Source: Datnioides undecimradiatus
Taxonomy: Eukaryota > Chordata > Actinopteri > Lobotiformes > Datnioididae
Length of the DNA stretch: 64,000 nt
NCBI GenBank assembly: GCA_008933995.1
Contig: WARS01000645.1
Span: 682,001 to 746,000 of the forward strand
Direction of reading: 5' to 3'
The translations under genes were made by a program, and so were the position numbers. Shown here in pieces: positions 12,335 to 25,425 of this stretch (positions are counted from its first letter, which is position 1; the number at the start of each line of letters is the position of its first letter). Below the pieces are notes generated by a model that made no database searches, was not told the origin of the DNA, and saw only the letters and a list, made by a program, of their open reading frames with translations.

Positions 12335-14340
12335 TAATGTCATTTTAAAAGTTGATAAGCCATTAATAAACTTTCAAAGAATCCCCACTGTCTAATAAGA
12401 CCAGTAGGTTTTGAAGTATAAAAGTTAAAAAGTTGTCACTAAAAGAATTTTGTTGCACACTAACCATAAAACATTGGTAGTCAGTCTATTGTAACAATCT
12501 TTCTGATTCATTAAAGAGCCAGGGCTGAGAGCAAAGCAAAAGAACGAACAGCAGCCGATGGGATTTTCACAAATTGCCAATCCAAATGCTTTCATCAATG
12601 TTGGATAACTACCTTGAAAAGCATAACAGCGATTTGTTAGAACTTACAAGGTGAAAATGGATTAAGGTAATAATGTACGCTATAATTACTTCTCAGTTTA
12701 GAGATTTATTATGAGCATCTTCAGCAATGCACTGCAGTCGAAACAGTATGCAAGTCAGTGCATATGTTCCAATAAGTGACTGCTTAATGTTTCCCGGCTG
12801 CTTGTAAAAAGGTTATGAGCGCCACTGTCTGAAATCTTTAAAACACTGCCAGAGGTTATAACAAACTCTTTTACGGAGGAAATTGTGTGTTGTGTAAATG
12901 TATAAATTTATATTGTTTGTCTACTGCAAGACCTGAACAGAGGGTTTTTCTAACCTGCTGTAGACATTTATCAGGCTAACAATATCTCTCACGCTCTCTG
13001 TCTGAATGTCCTATGGCAACCTCATTAATTGTGTAATGGATATAAAAGCTCAAACTATAAACATTCTCTTTTCTCCAGGAGTACTTCCAAAAAGAACAAG
13101 ACCCAGGGAGGCCCTGGAAGATCTCAGATTCTGTCAGGAAGTTGTTGAACAAGGTGACTTGATCCAAGAACACCAGTAAAACACATTCCTGCCCCAGAGG
13201 CTCATGCTAGTGGAAGACCACTACTTTGGAGATAACAACAAAGCTAATAAAGGGAAATGCAACTTCCACCAAAGGTGCTAATAAGCTTCACTGCTACTGG
13301 GGATATAAAATTCATGATTTCTTATGAAGTCACTGGTAAAAAGTCTTTCACTCAATGCTAAGACTGAAAGCAAGTTCATATTAACATAAATCCATTATTT
13401 TGTTCTAGTTCATTCTGACACAATCGATCAGAGGCTCATCTAATTTGACAGTTGCCGCATTAATTGGCAGACCGCTGACAGACATGCAACAGAGTGCAAA
13501 GAGAAGACAAGCACAGTGTCAACAGGTTCTCTTGAGGTCAGCCTCATGATGATTCACAAGGTAGAGGCGCTCCCATTTGGACTGAGTAAAACTACTACTA
13601 AAACATTACACTACAAGCTTTATATCTATCTATCTAACAACACTATATAAAAACAAAAATCATAGTGTCAAAAACCTTGAAATTGGTGCCAAATATTTCC
13701 ACGTTTTTAACGGGTCTGGTGTTCACTGATGGCTGTTTCCTCTGGTTGAAGAAACAGTCCACCAATCATGACAGTTTGACACACAAATCCATTTTGTAAG
13801 ATATATTTTACAGCGAAACAAAGAATTTAGTGAATGAGCTCACTGCTGTCCAGGTGGAAGATGAATCAGCAGAGCGATGAGTTACCCACTGGTCATGCAA
13901 ATGCCACAGTCTCCATGGTGGAGCCGCTGACATCAGACTGTCTGTGAAACACAAGCAGGCACTTCACTTCTCAGTCTTTATACTTCACATATGATGAGTC
14001 ATACTTATTTGATTAACTGAATTTCTTGGATGTGGTGGATAAATTGAGAGTCGTTATATGTCTTAACAAGGTTGATAATTAAACTTCTTTTCCAAAGTAA
14101 AATTTAACCACAGACATTATTAAATAAATTACACTGTGACACAGCTGTAACACAGCACAGTGGTTCACTCTGTGTAGAGTGTGCAAGAGAAGTGTGTCCA
14201 TATCCTGTCTTTATAATTATGTATTGACAAGACCCCAGGGAGTGACCCAATTTCACTGCTAACCAACATTCTTCGTGATATAGGACACGGTTAGGCACTG
14301 TGGGACATAAAACATAAAACTGTGATACAATACTGCGTAA

Positions 14341-14430
14341 AGGTGAACATGTTAAACATGATAACTGCTTAACATCAACATGTTAGCATTGTATTTTTTG
14401 CATCACAGAGCTGCTAGCTGGAGTGTCCTA
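14341..14430 (+). repeat. Interspersed repeat, family A
   Basis: Contains ATCAACATGTTAGCATTGTA and CACAGAGCTGCTAGCTGGAG. The reverse complement of 16285-16380 carries the same two landmarks (GTTAGCATTGTAATTTTTGC, then CACAGAGATGCTAGCATGGC), so these are opposite-strand copies. Confidence 0.65.
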
Positions 14431-16284
14431 TCAAAGTCAGCTATTCAGCTGTTTAAAGGACAAATCGTTCTTTGATAATGACCACAGTCAAACCGTTTAT
14501 TAATACAACAGTATTAACAAAAGTATAAGCATTAAATATAGCAATAAATATATTCCAATATCAAAAGTAGGTAGCACTGATTATGTAGACTAGCTATTTT
14601 AGAGGAGGCAAAGCTCAGCTGCCTAATTTAGATGCCACTTAATGGTGGAGAAAAGCAGGGGCTTTTTTTATATTTATGTAAAATCTTCAATATAAATGGT
14701 TTCGGTTCCCCCATCCTCAGTAGATGCTCTAGTAGTGCAGGAGTGACTCAAATGCTGAAAATGAGAAAAGAAGTGTAAACGTTCCTGAGGGTAAAAATGA
14801 TCTAATGTGCTACAGCTTGTGTAAGCATCTTGAAATGTGCAGGATAGTGAAAATACCTCTTGAGTACTACAAATAGCATGGCAATAAACAGGAGTAGGGT
14901 TTATGAAGTGTTCTTATGTGGTTAACGGTGAGGAACACTGCGGGTGCACAGCAGTTCTTGAGGAGATTCAGGAAAGTTTGGAAAGAGTTGTCCTGAGGTG
15001 CTAGCAGTGCTTAAGAGACAATGTTACAGGCACAGAAGAGAACTGTGCAATTATGCAATGATTTGTGTGGATGGCTTTCAGTTTTTGACCAGTAAAACTG
15101 TTCTGATGACCTTCTTGAAGAACAGATGTGTTGTGTGTCACTTCACCAGTAAATTAATAATTAACTTTATAATTACACTAATTATTTTAATCATCAAATA
15201 ATTACTTTTCTCAAAAATCAAACTTATTTAGATAGTAAAACTTCTGAGGTCAAAAAAGGATCAGAATTGTCTGTCCAAAGCCCAAACATTTACAATGGAA
15301 AAAATCAGAAAAAAGCAGCTAAACTTCACATTGGAAATGCTGCAACCAGAGAAATGTATTGTTTTTGTTTGAAAAATTATTTAAACAGTTTGTTAATTTT
15401 TAAATTAGTTCATTAACCTTCTATCAGTTGACTAATTGATTAAGTGACTCGTCATTTTGGCTCAAATTTGACTGCAATGTCAAAAGTATCTGTACTGCAA
15501 TTAATTCACAATGTAGCACAGTGCCAGAAAAACTGTCATGATTCTCGTAGCAATAATTCATGAATATCAGTTGGTTTTTAGACATACAAAAACAGCACAA
15601 CAGCAGCCAAAGCTTTTTTATAGTCTTAATTCATGCAAGCACATTATAGCCACAGCTCAACTGGCTGGTGCTCAAGCAGTAAAACAGTGTTCCAGGAGAC
15701 GGAGATGGAAATTTGGCTCCTATAAAGTCCATGGGATCACCATGTTGGCACACTTGGAATTGTATGCAGCTTTATCTCATACCCTGGACTCCTGATATAT
15801 TACCTTGGTAATATACTGACTTGACTTGGCTGTGTATTTTTTTTAACTCTACCTGACTTCACTGCTGTAGTTGCTGGATTATTCTAAACACGTTATTGTC
15901 TAAAGGGACTTACAATAATCTGATTTCATGGCACATTAGGGCTACTTTCAGCTGACTGTGACCCTTCCTGGCAACTACACAGGGCGCTGTGCTTTAAGGA
16001 CAATGTGACTTTCAAAAGTATGGAGTCTAAATAAACAGAGGAACTGCAGGTGTTCTCTCTAATCCTTTTTGACTAAGCCAACAAACATTCAAAACCAGGC
16101 ATGTCCTCAGTATAACTGTTATGAAAATACCTTCACCTTCATAATATCTTCATCTCAGTGGGACAAGGGCAGCATACGTCAGCCATGACAGTACAAGTAA
16201 ATGTTTAGAATAGACAGGATACTTAATACTGTCAACAGGAATGGACCATTTTTCAAAAGACCATCAATGTTTGCCAGACAAGAC

Positions 16285-16380
16285 GAGAGTCTACAGCCAT
16301 GCTAGCATCTCTGTGAGGCAAAAATTACAATGCTAACATTCTGTTGTTAAGCAGGTATGTTTACCATGTTCACCATCTTA
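16285..16380 (-). repeat. Interspersed repeat, family A, inverted copy
   Basis: Reads GAGAGTCTACAGCCATGCTA on the plus strand. On the minus strand it carries the same order of landmarks as the copies at 4285-4407 and 14341-14430. Confidence 0.65.
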
Positions 16381-19300
16381 AATCGATAAAGTACAGCTGA
16401 TAATGATTAGTTGAGTTTGAGATGAGATGAGTTTTTAATCAAATTACAATTTGATGATGTGATGATGGTATCAGACAAAAAGTCAGTAGAGTCCCATGTT
16501 ATCACAAGTCACCCAGAAAGAGACGTAAATGTCTATACACCATTTTATGCCAATCTAAAAGTTCAGACATCTCACTCAAAACCACACTGGACTGCAAATC
16601 TATGTTGTTGAGGTTATGTGATTTCATAATAGATATTTCATATATAGATGAAAGCTTTGGTACTACAGTAATGTCAATAGACATCCAACAGTTGTGGTTA
16701 CATATCAGGCTGTACCAAACTCTGCTGGGAGCCATGCCACTAGTATGGCTAAAAATATTGCTAAACCTTTCACCATGCACATTCCCTGCCAAAAAAATCC
16801 CCTCTGGTCCTTTCTGCAGACCGCTTCATTTTAAATAAATGCTCTTCATTAACTTCACAAACACACTGCTGCCAAAATCTGTTTAACAGTAATATATCTG
16901 GGTAAAGAGTTGGGAGTTCCAGCTTCTTGTCTGGTTAAAGTTGGATTACACAGTGTCTTGAAAATAGTGACATCAGCTGTTGCTACTGTATACATGACTC
17001 TAAGAAGGGTTAATGCCTGCTGTCTGAATTAAATCCCTCGGAAGCCAAAAGGGGTTTGCAAAAAAGTACAGGAAAAGACATGGAGACCCAAGTTTTATGA
17101 TCAAGGGAAACGTCAGAATGCTTCCACATAAAATCAACAAATTCTTGCCACCAAAGCCGCAAGAAATCCACACGAATGACAACTGTGTCTGGAGCCATGT
17201 GGCATTAAAATCCCACAGTGCTAATTCACCAACTGTTTTCATGACACACTGTGAAACTGACGTCTTAGCATAAAAAAATAATTTTGGGCCACTATGTAAC
17301 CAAATTTTCATCAGTGGTTTTAATTTCACCCATAAATTCCAAACTCCATTAAAATATACAGTAATTATGTGCATGAAACACAGGCAATTTTAGATTTAAT
17401 GTGCTGGAAATTTCATTTGGGCATGATATTCAAATGATTCCAGGAGATGAGTTATTACACCAAGAACAAGATCTTTTAAAGCGTCTTTTAAAGATGTTAC
17501 CCCTCCTTTACACGTTCATCAGACCAAGATGTGCAATATTTTATATTAAGAAAAATTACATGAAACCTCAATAGCACCACTGAGAGATTTTACAAATATA
17601 AAGATGTCATGGGCCCTGAGAACTTGTGGACATTTTCACAATTTTTTTTGTCACTAATATACTAAATGATATACTACAATATTAACGTATTGCTACCAAA
17701 ACTTATTATTTGTTGCAGCCCTGAACCACATCTTCAATTCATTTCTGATTCAAAATTACTTTAAGTTTCAATTAAGAGTACAGACATGAATTCAACAAGG
17801 CCAGTTTTATTCATGGGTTATCCATGAATAAAAGTTTAACAGCTGACATTTGCCCTCTGCAGAGACAGAGGATGCATAATGTAGGTCTGAAGTAAATGTC
17901 GTCACACAAAGCTCAAAAATAACCTCTGTGCATGAGTCTGAATCATGCTCAAAATGCCTCTAAGACCACATGGGGTCAAAGCTTCACTATGTTCCATGAC
18001 ACCAAACACATTCATTACTCTCGTTGTTTAGTCTAAGGCACAGTGCTGGCATCAGTGCTTAATGTCTGACTAAAAGAGAGCAATCCAATAGTGGTGAGGT
18101 CTTCTGAATATGCGGTCATCATTCTCAATGTCTGGCTTTTGTACACATTACTGCTTGTTTGTTTCGCTCAAGCCAAGTCCATAACAGCATGGTGAGCATG
18201 GTGATGTCCATCTCAACTGTTCTGTGATATTCCACCTCTAGAATTGATTCTCATCCAAAAATCTAAACATATGACCAAGAATAGTTTTATGACCAATTGA
18301 TTAATTGGCTAATCAGTTCAACTTTGGATCAAAGTAGAGTTTCTGCTTTGAACAGCTTTTTCAGCTGGAAAAAACATTCTTAATGCACAATATCTCTCAG
18401 TTTCATGGTTGTTAAGATTGTCCTGCATGTTTTTATTTATATTGCTGTTTATGTAACAGAATTTGAAATCCTGTAAAAACTGCAATGTGTTACTAAATAG
18501 CAATTTTTGCTCCCACTCAATGTTCTGGGGGTGTGAGTTTCCTTTGGACGAGACAGAGGAACAAGTAAAAAAACAGTAAAACTTTAACCTTGACAGTGTA
18601 TTTGATTTATAAATAAAAGCAGCAAACAGGTCCAAACAAAAATAAATTAAGCATTTTATAGCAAGCAGTTGGGTCTACAGAAAAAAAAACAGCTGCTTTC
18701 TTTACCCAAAAAGCTACTGTCCCTGTTGTTTGTCAGTGACAGGTCACTGCTGCACTTCTTCATTTACATGCTAAGTATGGTTATTACATCTGTTCTCACT
18801 GACTGCCCCTCATAAATCAGCCAACAACTCCAGATGCAAAACTACCACTGTGAATGGTGGCCAGAATGTGAACCCAGCAACATTTCCTTTCGATTGTATT
18901 CATGTAGGTGCAACAGATTAGGAATGCAGGGTTGCAGGCTCGATGTACCCGTCTCAAAGTACAAAGTCATCTAAAATTGATGTATCATAGTATGTGTTTG
19001 TGTTATATATGAATCCTATGGTATTAATGTTATCATTGAAAAAGTAACATTGCAAGTTAATGTCACGCTTCATTTTGGTCAGAACATAATTTGTAATCTT
19101 ATAACCTATTGTAACCTATTCTGTTTTAGAATCCTAATCTGCTTAACACATCCCTAAGTAGAGTTTTACAACCTGCAAGAATGTGGGGAGAACTGTACAA
19201 AAGAAGTTTTTGGGTGCATCTTATCTCTAAAAAAAAGAAAACAGCTCTAAATTTAATATCACTACTAAGATAACAATATGTAATGGAAAGAAAAACTCAG

Positions 19301-20929
19301 ATACATAAATTTCCACAATTCCTTTAAAGGATTTGATTCCTTTCTGTGCTGGACGTTCACATGAGTTGTTCTGGTGAGAAACACTGAATGTAAACAAAAA
19401 TTGTACGTGTTTGCTATAAAAAATTGGCAGGGCACCTTTAACCCAAGTAAGTCACTCTTAAATTTAAGAAATCCTTTAAATGATCTCTTTTAATTGTTAT
19501 TTTTTCAAAAATTACCTTAATAAACTTGAGTCTTGTCTCCATGCCCAAACATTTTTGTGCATTGCTGAAGGACACAGAGTACTGTTACCCCTACTACTAT
19601 GGAGTTTCACCTGACAGAGAGAAGCAGAAGTACAAGTGGAATTCTTCAGACAAAAACGTTCATTAATTTTCCATCTGTTTTCCTGTCAGCAGTAAGCCCT
19701 TGAGAAACACACAAGGACAACTTATATCACAGGTTCCCATGAGTACTAAAGAAGAATTTCTATTTTGTGCTCTTGTTGGTAGTCCCTGCTCCACAGGTGC
19801 AACAGCACCATCGTTTCTACCTCTTCCTTCCACCATTCATGTATCAATGTGTCAGCTATGCTGTATCAGCCAAATAAGGAAAATACACACGTTGTCCAAA
19901 GAGTACAGTGAGTCTAAATGATTTAGCTACAAAGAGCTGTGAAGTTATCTGTGCATAGCACAGAAGAACTGTGTAGGAACTGACTGAGCCAAACAACAGT
20001 CAACCTCCTCCAGCAGAGAGGACAACACTGGAACATCTCTGTGGAAATTCATTTAGCAAGGCACGAACTGAAACAGATAGATGTGTGCAGAAGTCCGTCA
20101 TCTATTCCACTCAGCAGTAGGGGCATTTGACTGTTGGAAAGAGAATGCAAATGTTTATCCCAGTCCTACTCCACTGTCAAAGCCTACGAAGCCTCTACGT
20201 CATTCATTTCGGCACAGAAGGCCCTCTTGCTTGTTTATACCCAGAATGACACCCACTGGCATTTTCTAATCTGATGCCTTAAGGTCTTTTTAGGTTAAGG
20301 CAAGAAATAAATCTAAAAAGCTGATTCAGCTTTGTATTCACTTTGGCGGCTTTTCAAGCTTTGGAGGCTAGTCTGCTAGCTACACTTTGACAAACACCAG
20401 AAGCCTAATGCTAGCACACACTCTCTGTAATGTTATGCTAACATAAAAAACGCTAAAAATCTGCTTATAACATTCATGTTAGCAGGGTTAGCATGTGCAG
20501 AAGATACTTCGCTTGGTGAAGTAAAGCAATAGTCCCTGTTTCAGTGAAGAACCACCGAGGAACTGTCGATCCGGCCAGTACAAGGGCAGTGAACTCTGTT
20601 TAAGGGCTCGATTGCCGCAGTTTATGGTAATGTGGGAGCTAACATAGTCATAGAGGGCCGAGCTCATGGAGGTTAAATACATCTTATTTAGCAGTAGACA
20701 GCTAGGTTAGCTGTAATAAAATACTGACAAAAGAGTGGCGCAAGAGTGGTACAAACTCCAGTAAGTCAAACGTCCAACGTCAGGTAAGTACCCAGGATTA
20801 AACATACCGCGCCATTTACAAAGGTGCGTTAGATTTAACCTCCAGCATGTGGATTCTGTCACGTGTGAGTAGAGCGTAGCGTAAGCGATAAAGACAGTGC
20901 AGCTATACGAAAAGTATGAGCTGTGATTT

Positions 20930-21350
20930 AGAGTAGCTAAGTGCATTTACTTAAATACTGTACTTAAGCACAGTTTTGAGGTACTTTTACACAAGTATTT
21001 TAATTTTATACTACGTTCCACTTCCTTAATTTTAGAGGGAAATGTTGTACTTTTTATTTCATTACAGTAATTAAATAGGTGTAGCCACTAACTTCATATG
21101 ACACCGTGGCACAGATTAAACTGCCCTGAAGTATTTGAAGTAGTAACCCTCCACCAACCTTTCAACCATTCAGCCATTTTATTTCAATACATTCTATTTC
21201 AATATAAGTATGAAAAATGGGATGGAAGACTTTTGCTTGTAACATATGTTTGCCACTTTTTTCTCAAGTAAAAGATATGAGTGCTTCTTCCACAACTTTG
21301 TATGAATAAATAGCATCACCCAGTACCCACCCATATATTCTGTGATGATG
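20930..21350 (+). repeat. Interspersed repeat, family D (partial)
   Basis: Rich in ACTTAAGTA-like words: TAAATACTGTACTTAAGCAC, then TTTTGAGGTACTTTTACAC and AGAGGGAAATGTTGTACTTT. The same order, reversed, is found at 58195-58330, and parts recur at 43003-43438. It looks like the internal/3' part of the CAGTGGTG-ended family; ends approximate. Confidence 0.7.
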
Positions 21351-21391
21351 TATTATTTTCTCATCTCAGTCTCCTCCTTATTTTCTGTTTC

Positions 21392-21533
21392 CAGCAGAGG
21401 AAGGAGTACTCAGAAGTACTTTTACTTAGTAGCAAGATCACACATTAAAAATCCTCCATTACATGTAAAAAAAAAATAATCCTAAAATCCTGCTTAAGAT
21501 ATGTGTCATCATTAGATAGATAGATAGATAGAC

Positions 21534-21582
<49 letters not shown>

Positions 21583-22467
21583 CCAAAAAGGTTTTATTCA
21601 TGTATTGTACAACACACAGTGTATGCTCTGTTTTGTGCATTTACAGTAAGACACTTATTTTAAACTTAATTTTAAATCAGTATCCGGACAGCACGTGACT
21701 GTGTACAATGCACAGCATTGTTTGGAGGGTCAAACTGTCCTGTATGTATCCACTTTATTCTTTTCATTAAGATGTCCCAGCAGTTCACTTCCAGTAATGG
21801 AAGCACTATATTTGATTTGTCTGATCATGCAAATAGACTCTAAATTACACTTCTCATTAAAGTACAATAATTGCTGTTTTCCTGGTTTTTTATTTTTGAT
21901 ACCCTGTGCAACTACAATCAGAAACACTCATTCAGGGACCCATTGTGCCCTCTAGTGATAAATGGTGGGAAGTAACTAAAAACATTTAAGTACTATGGCC
22001 TTGTACAATTTTAAGGTACTTCAGATACGTGGTTTCATTAAAATAAAAGATTGAAAGCCAGTTAATGAAATTTAATTTACTTCTTTCTTCTTACATTCTT
22101 ACATCTCACAACTGGTATACTGATCTTGTGACCGTTTGGACAGATCCCCTGCCAAGGCTGGAAACTATAAACCATTAACTGCATAAAGTAGTTAAAAGCT
22201 CCACATGGTGCAGATACAACAGTAAAATTCTGCTTACAGATTGATGCACCAACATTACCAATGTAATATGGTTGCATATGTGATAACATATAAGTCTCAT
22301 GGGCATTCTTCTGCCTAAGTAGTACTTTGACTTTTAATACTTTAAATATATTTTACTTGTAATAATTTCACTCATACAGAATTTTAGATGCAGGACCTCA
22401 GATGAAGTACTGTTGGATTGTTGTGCTGGTACTTTTACTCAAGCAAAGGATACTTCTCCCACCACTG
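21392..22467. mobile_element. Interspersed repeat, family D, with near-complete ends
   Basis: The left end (GAGGAAGGAGTACTCAGAAG) and right end (GATACTTCTCCCACCACTG) are inverted versions of each other, as at 31694-32187. No protein is encoded. Terminal CAG...CTG and the GTGG-rich ends would fit a non-autonomous hAT-type DNA transposon, but I could not confirm an 8-bp target duplication, so the class is inference. A GATA microsatellite lies inside at 21513-21582. Confidence 0.55.
21513..21582. repeat. (GATA)n microsatellite
   Basis: TAGA/GATA tetranucleotides over 70 bp, about 17 units, with one GACA interruption near 21531. Confidence 0.97.
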
Positions 22468-22514
22468 CTTGTGAGTTGCTTTCTACAAAAAAAGAAAAAG
22501 GCTAAAATGATCAC

Positions 22515-25425
22515 CAAACTGAAACCAGCAAACTTTATTACATACTGCATGTCCTTTTTAGCATAATACATCAATGATCAAGATCAGAATATATACTGTA
22601 TGGCTCTGATTTCAAGGTACATAAATCACTCAACAAAATACCCTGTTTGGACAAACGACCGATATACAAAGTGCACAAATAAAGTTGGTTCAAGTCAACT
22701 GCTTCACATTAAAGAACTCCTGTTGTGTTTTTAGAAAGGAATAAAACAGCTGAATTAAAGCTTACATTCAAAAAACCTTGGGAGGGTCTGCAATTTGACA
22801 ACTGTTTTGTGGGACAGTATTAATTATATCTGGTGCTTACAGAAGAAGTGACCAATGCATCATATTAAAATGACACACATGCACGCGCACACACTTACAC
22901 ACACACACACACACACACACGCAGCACAAACTTAATTATAAACATATTTGGCACCATATTTTAGCATAGAACATAAAATACAACTTGCAATACAACATTA
23001 TTAGTATATGGAGGTAATATTTGATTTTGGCACATTACAAGAACACTCAAGGTTTAAAAAGTTCATGTGATCGTACTGATTACATGCTCTGTCTTCACTG
23101 AAAAGTTTTTAAGGTAAGAATAGAAGCCCACCAACTATATGTAGCATGAATTCCTAAACATTAAAATGGTCTTTCTAAAAACCCACAGCTCGCTTAGCCA
23201 GTTAAAGCCATGGAGAGCTGCTGACTAGTAATTCCCATGTGGGTGATATCAAGTAGTGGATGCTTCAATGAAAAGGAAAGCACCATTTTTCCTTGGAAAG
23301 TTCATAATTGGTTGCAGTTCTTCAGCACTGTAATGAGTGATGTAAACAAATAAGTCGAGTGTGACCTCTGTAAACCCTTAATGCCAAGGTGTGGTCAAAA
23401 TCTAACAGACATAATCATATATTGCACTCTAGAAGGAATCATAAGTCCTTACTGCACAAAAGGGGTTGTCCTGGCCTGTTCAAACCATCTTAACAAACAA
23501 AAAGTTGGTATATAGATATAGAATTAATAAGGTATTCAGTAATACTATGTTTATTATAACATCTTGTGTATATTAACATTGATATATAGATTATTTCAAC
23601 ATTATGATATGAAAGATACATATTTATAAATTGCTATGAATATAGGCAGCTGCTTCTGTTGAACAGACACAGTGCCAGTTATAACATAATAACTATTCTA
23701 TGATTACGTATTTTCATCCAAACAAATACAAATAAATGCGTTCACACGTGGCTCACAGAGGAAACCAATGTGAAACTCCATAGTGAATATGAATTGAAGC
23801 CTCCCATGCACAGAGAGGTTTCAATACAGGTCGAGACTGGTTTTCAAAACAGGCCAGTGGGAACCTTAAAAAACCTCAGCATGCATGCTAAGTAAGTACA
23901 ACAGCAATCTCTTGTGGACACATAGAAAAGCTACATGTCACTTTATGACAGGTATAATGTTGATTTCTGGCGCCTTATTGAAATCAGTGAGAGCACATTA
24001 AAACACGAAAGTTTAAAGAGTAATCTGGGGCTGCACTGAACATCAATTTGCAATAAATAATGTCAATAATGGCCCATGACCTACAACAAAGTATAACTAG
24101 TTTTCATTTCACCTTATCTCAGCCTTTCAACCTCCACACACATTTACCTCATATATATTTGCACCAACATATATATTAGAGTCACATCAGTATTCTATGT
24201 TAGAGCAGCAGAAACACATATGCACTGTATACTGTATGGACAAAAAAACAAGGAACAGACAATTCCTTCATTTTGTGGAATCTGTGTTAATCTCAATCTG
24301 TGGTGGGGCACAGTACTATGTGTTGAGATGTGAGCTAGTGAGCATATCCTGGGGAAAACTCCAGCTATGTATGTTTGTCAGAGACAAAAACACATGTAAG
24401 TTGTATGCCTCAGGCTTGACTGGCAAGCTGCCCTTGACTCCTTGGTAACTCCACTGTATCTTCCACAGATGTACCAAACCACCAATCAGAACCACCGACC
24501 CCTAATAGGAACAAATACGCAACACTTTACATGTAAATAGCCTGGGTCCAAAGACATGCAGGCAATGTCCACCATCACGGATGGCTAATTCACTAACAAG
24601 TCTAACAACAAACGAGGAACCCTCATAAAGCTCAGTCAAAATAAGGAGCAATTTTATATTAAAAACGCCAGCAGCATGCACTTTGCGCAAAAAAAGGGAG
24701 GCAAAAAAATGCCTGTAATCTTATTCATAACATAACTCCACGTTTGTCTATGCAAATTCACTCGACACTGGAATTGAGAAGCTCACAAAATCCACAATCT
24801 GCAAGAAAAAAGCAAAAACTGCATCAAGCCATGCTCTAACTCCTATTTTAAGTCTACTTCCAGCTGTCTACAGTGACGTCAGCATGAGCACACCAACTTC
24901 TTTCAGCAATCTACAATCCTGTTCTAACACAGTCTGAATGTTCTGTAACATCCCAAGTCTTCAAACACACTGTAGGAGATTTTAAAAGATGCTATTCACT
25001 TGTTTCACTCTGTTCACTTTGACATCTCTGCTTCTAACCGACACTGCACTGACCATGCTGCACTGGTGCTTTGCTTTCATGTCTTTTAACTTATGTGCAA
25101 CAACTGAAGTGACATGTTATCACCATGGGAGTGGTGTTGAGATGTCAAAAAGAAAAAGAAATAAAAGTTTTGCACCCAAAATGTACAGCGATGACAGTGG
25201 TTCTCATACAGAGACCACCAGATATGACAATGCCGGTGCCGTCTGGACGGTGCAAACTGCAGCCACATGCAGCAAACAGTTGCAAGCATGTTCGTCTCCT
25301 TAAAGCTGCGGGGGGACTGTAAGATGCCTTAACAGAGCCCTAGAGGGACCATGATTGAGCCAAAATGAAGCTTTAATGGTCACAGAGCTGCCTGGTTGCC
25401 AAACTGTACCAGCATACGCAGTTGC
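22515..25425 (-). other. traf2: Probable traf2 3' untranslated region
   Basis: This is the stretch downstream of the traf2 stop codon. A minus-strand ATTAAA (plus TTTAAT near 25372) lies about 50 nt after the stop and could give a very short 3' UTR. A consensus AATAAA (plus TTTATT near 22530) would give a UTR of about 2.9 kb. No other gene lies between. The long form is inferred from the signal only; RNA reads would decide. Confidence 0.4.
22897..22920. repeat. (AC)n microsatellite
   Basis: Pure AC run of 12 units, preceded by imperfect AC/CG repeats from about 22873. Confidence 0.95.

Larger units (their letters stand above)
12337..20929. other. Non-coding stretch
   Basis: No recognisable exon on either strand. 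The longest frame (minus, 17000-17374, 124 codons) has AT-rich composition and no motif I recognise. The stretch contains family A repeats near 14.4 and 16.3 kb; otherwise nothing specific is seen. Confidence 0.6.

Noticed and set aside
17000-17374. 124-codon minus-strand frame in the left non-coding stretch
   Set aside because: No similarity to a known family, no splice context, and hydrophobic AT-driven composition.
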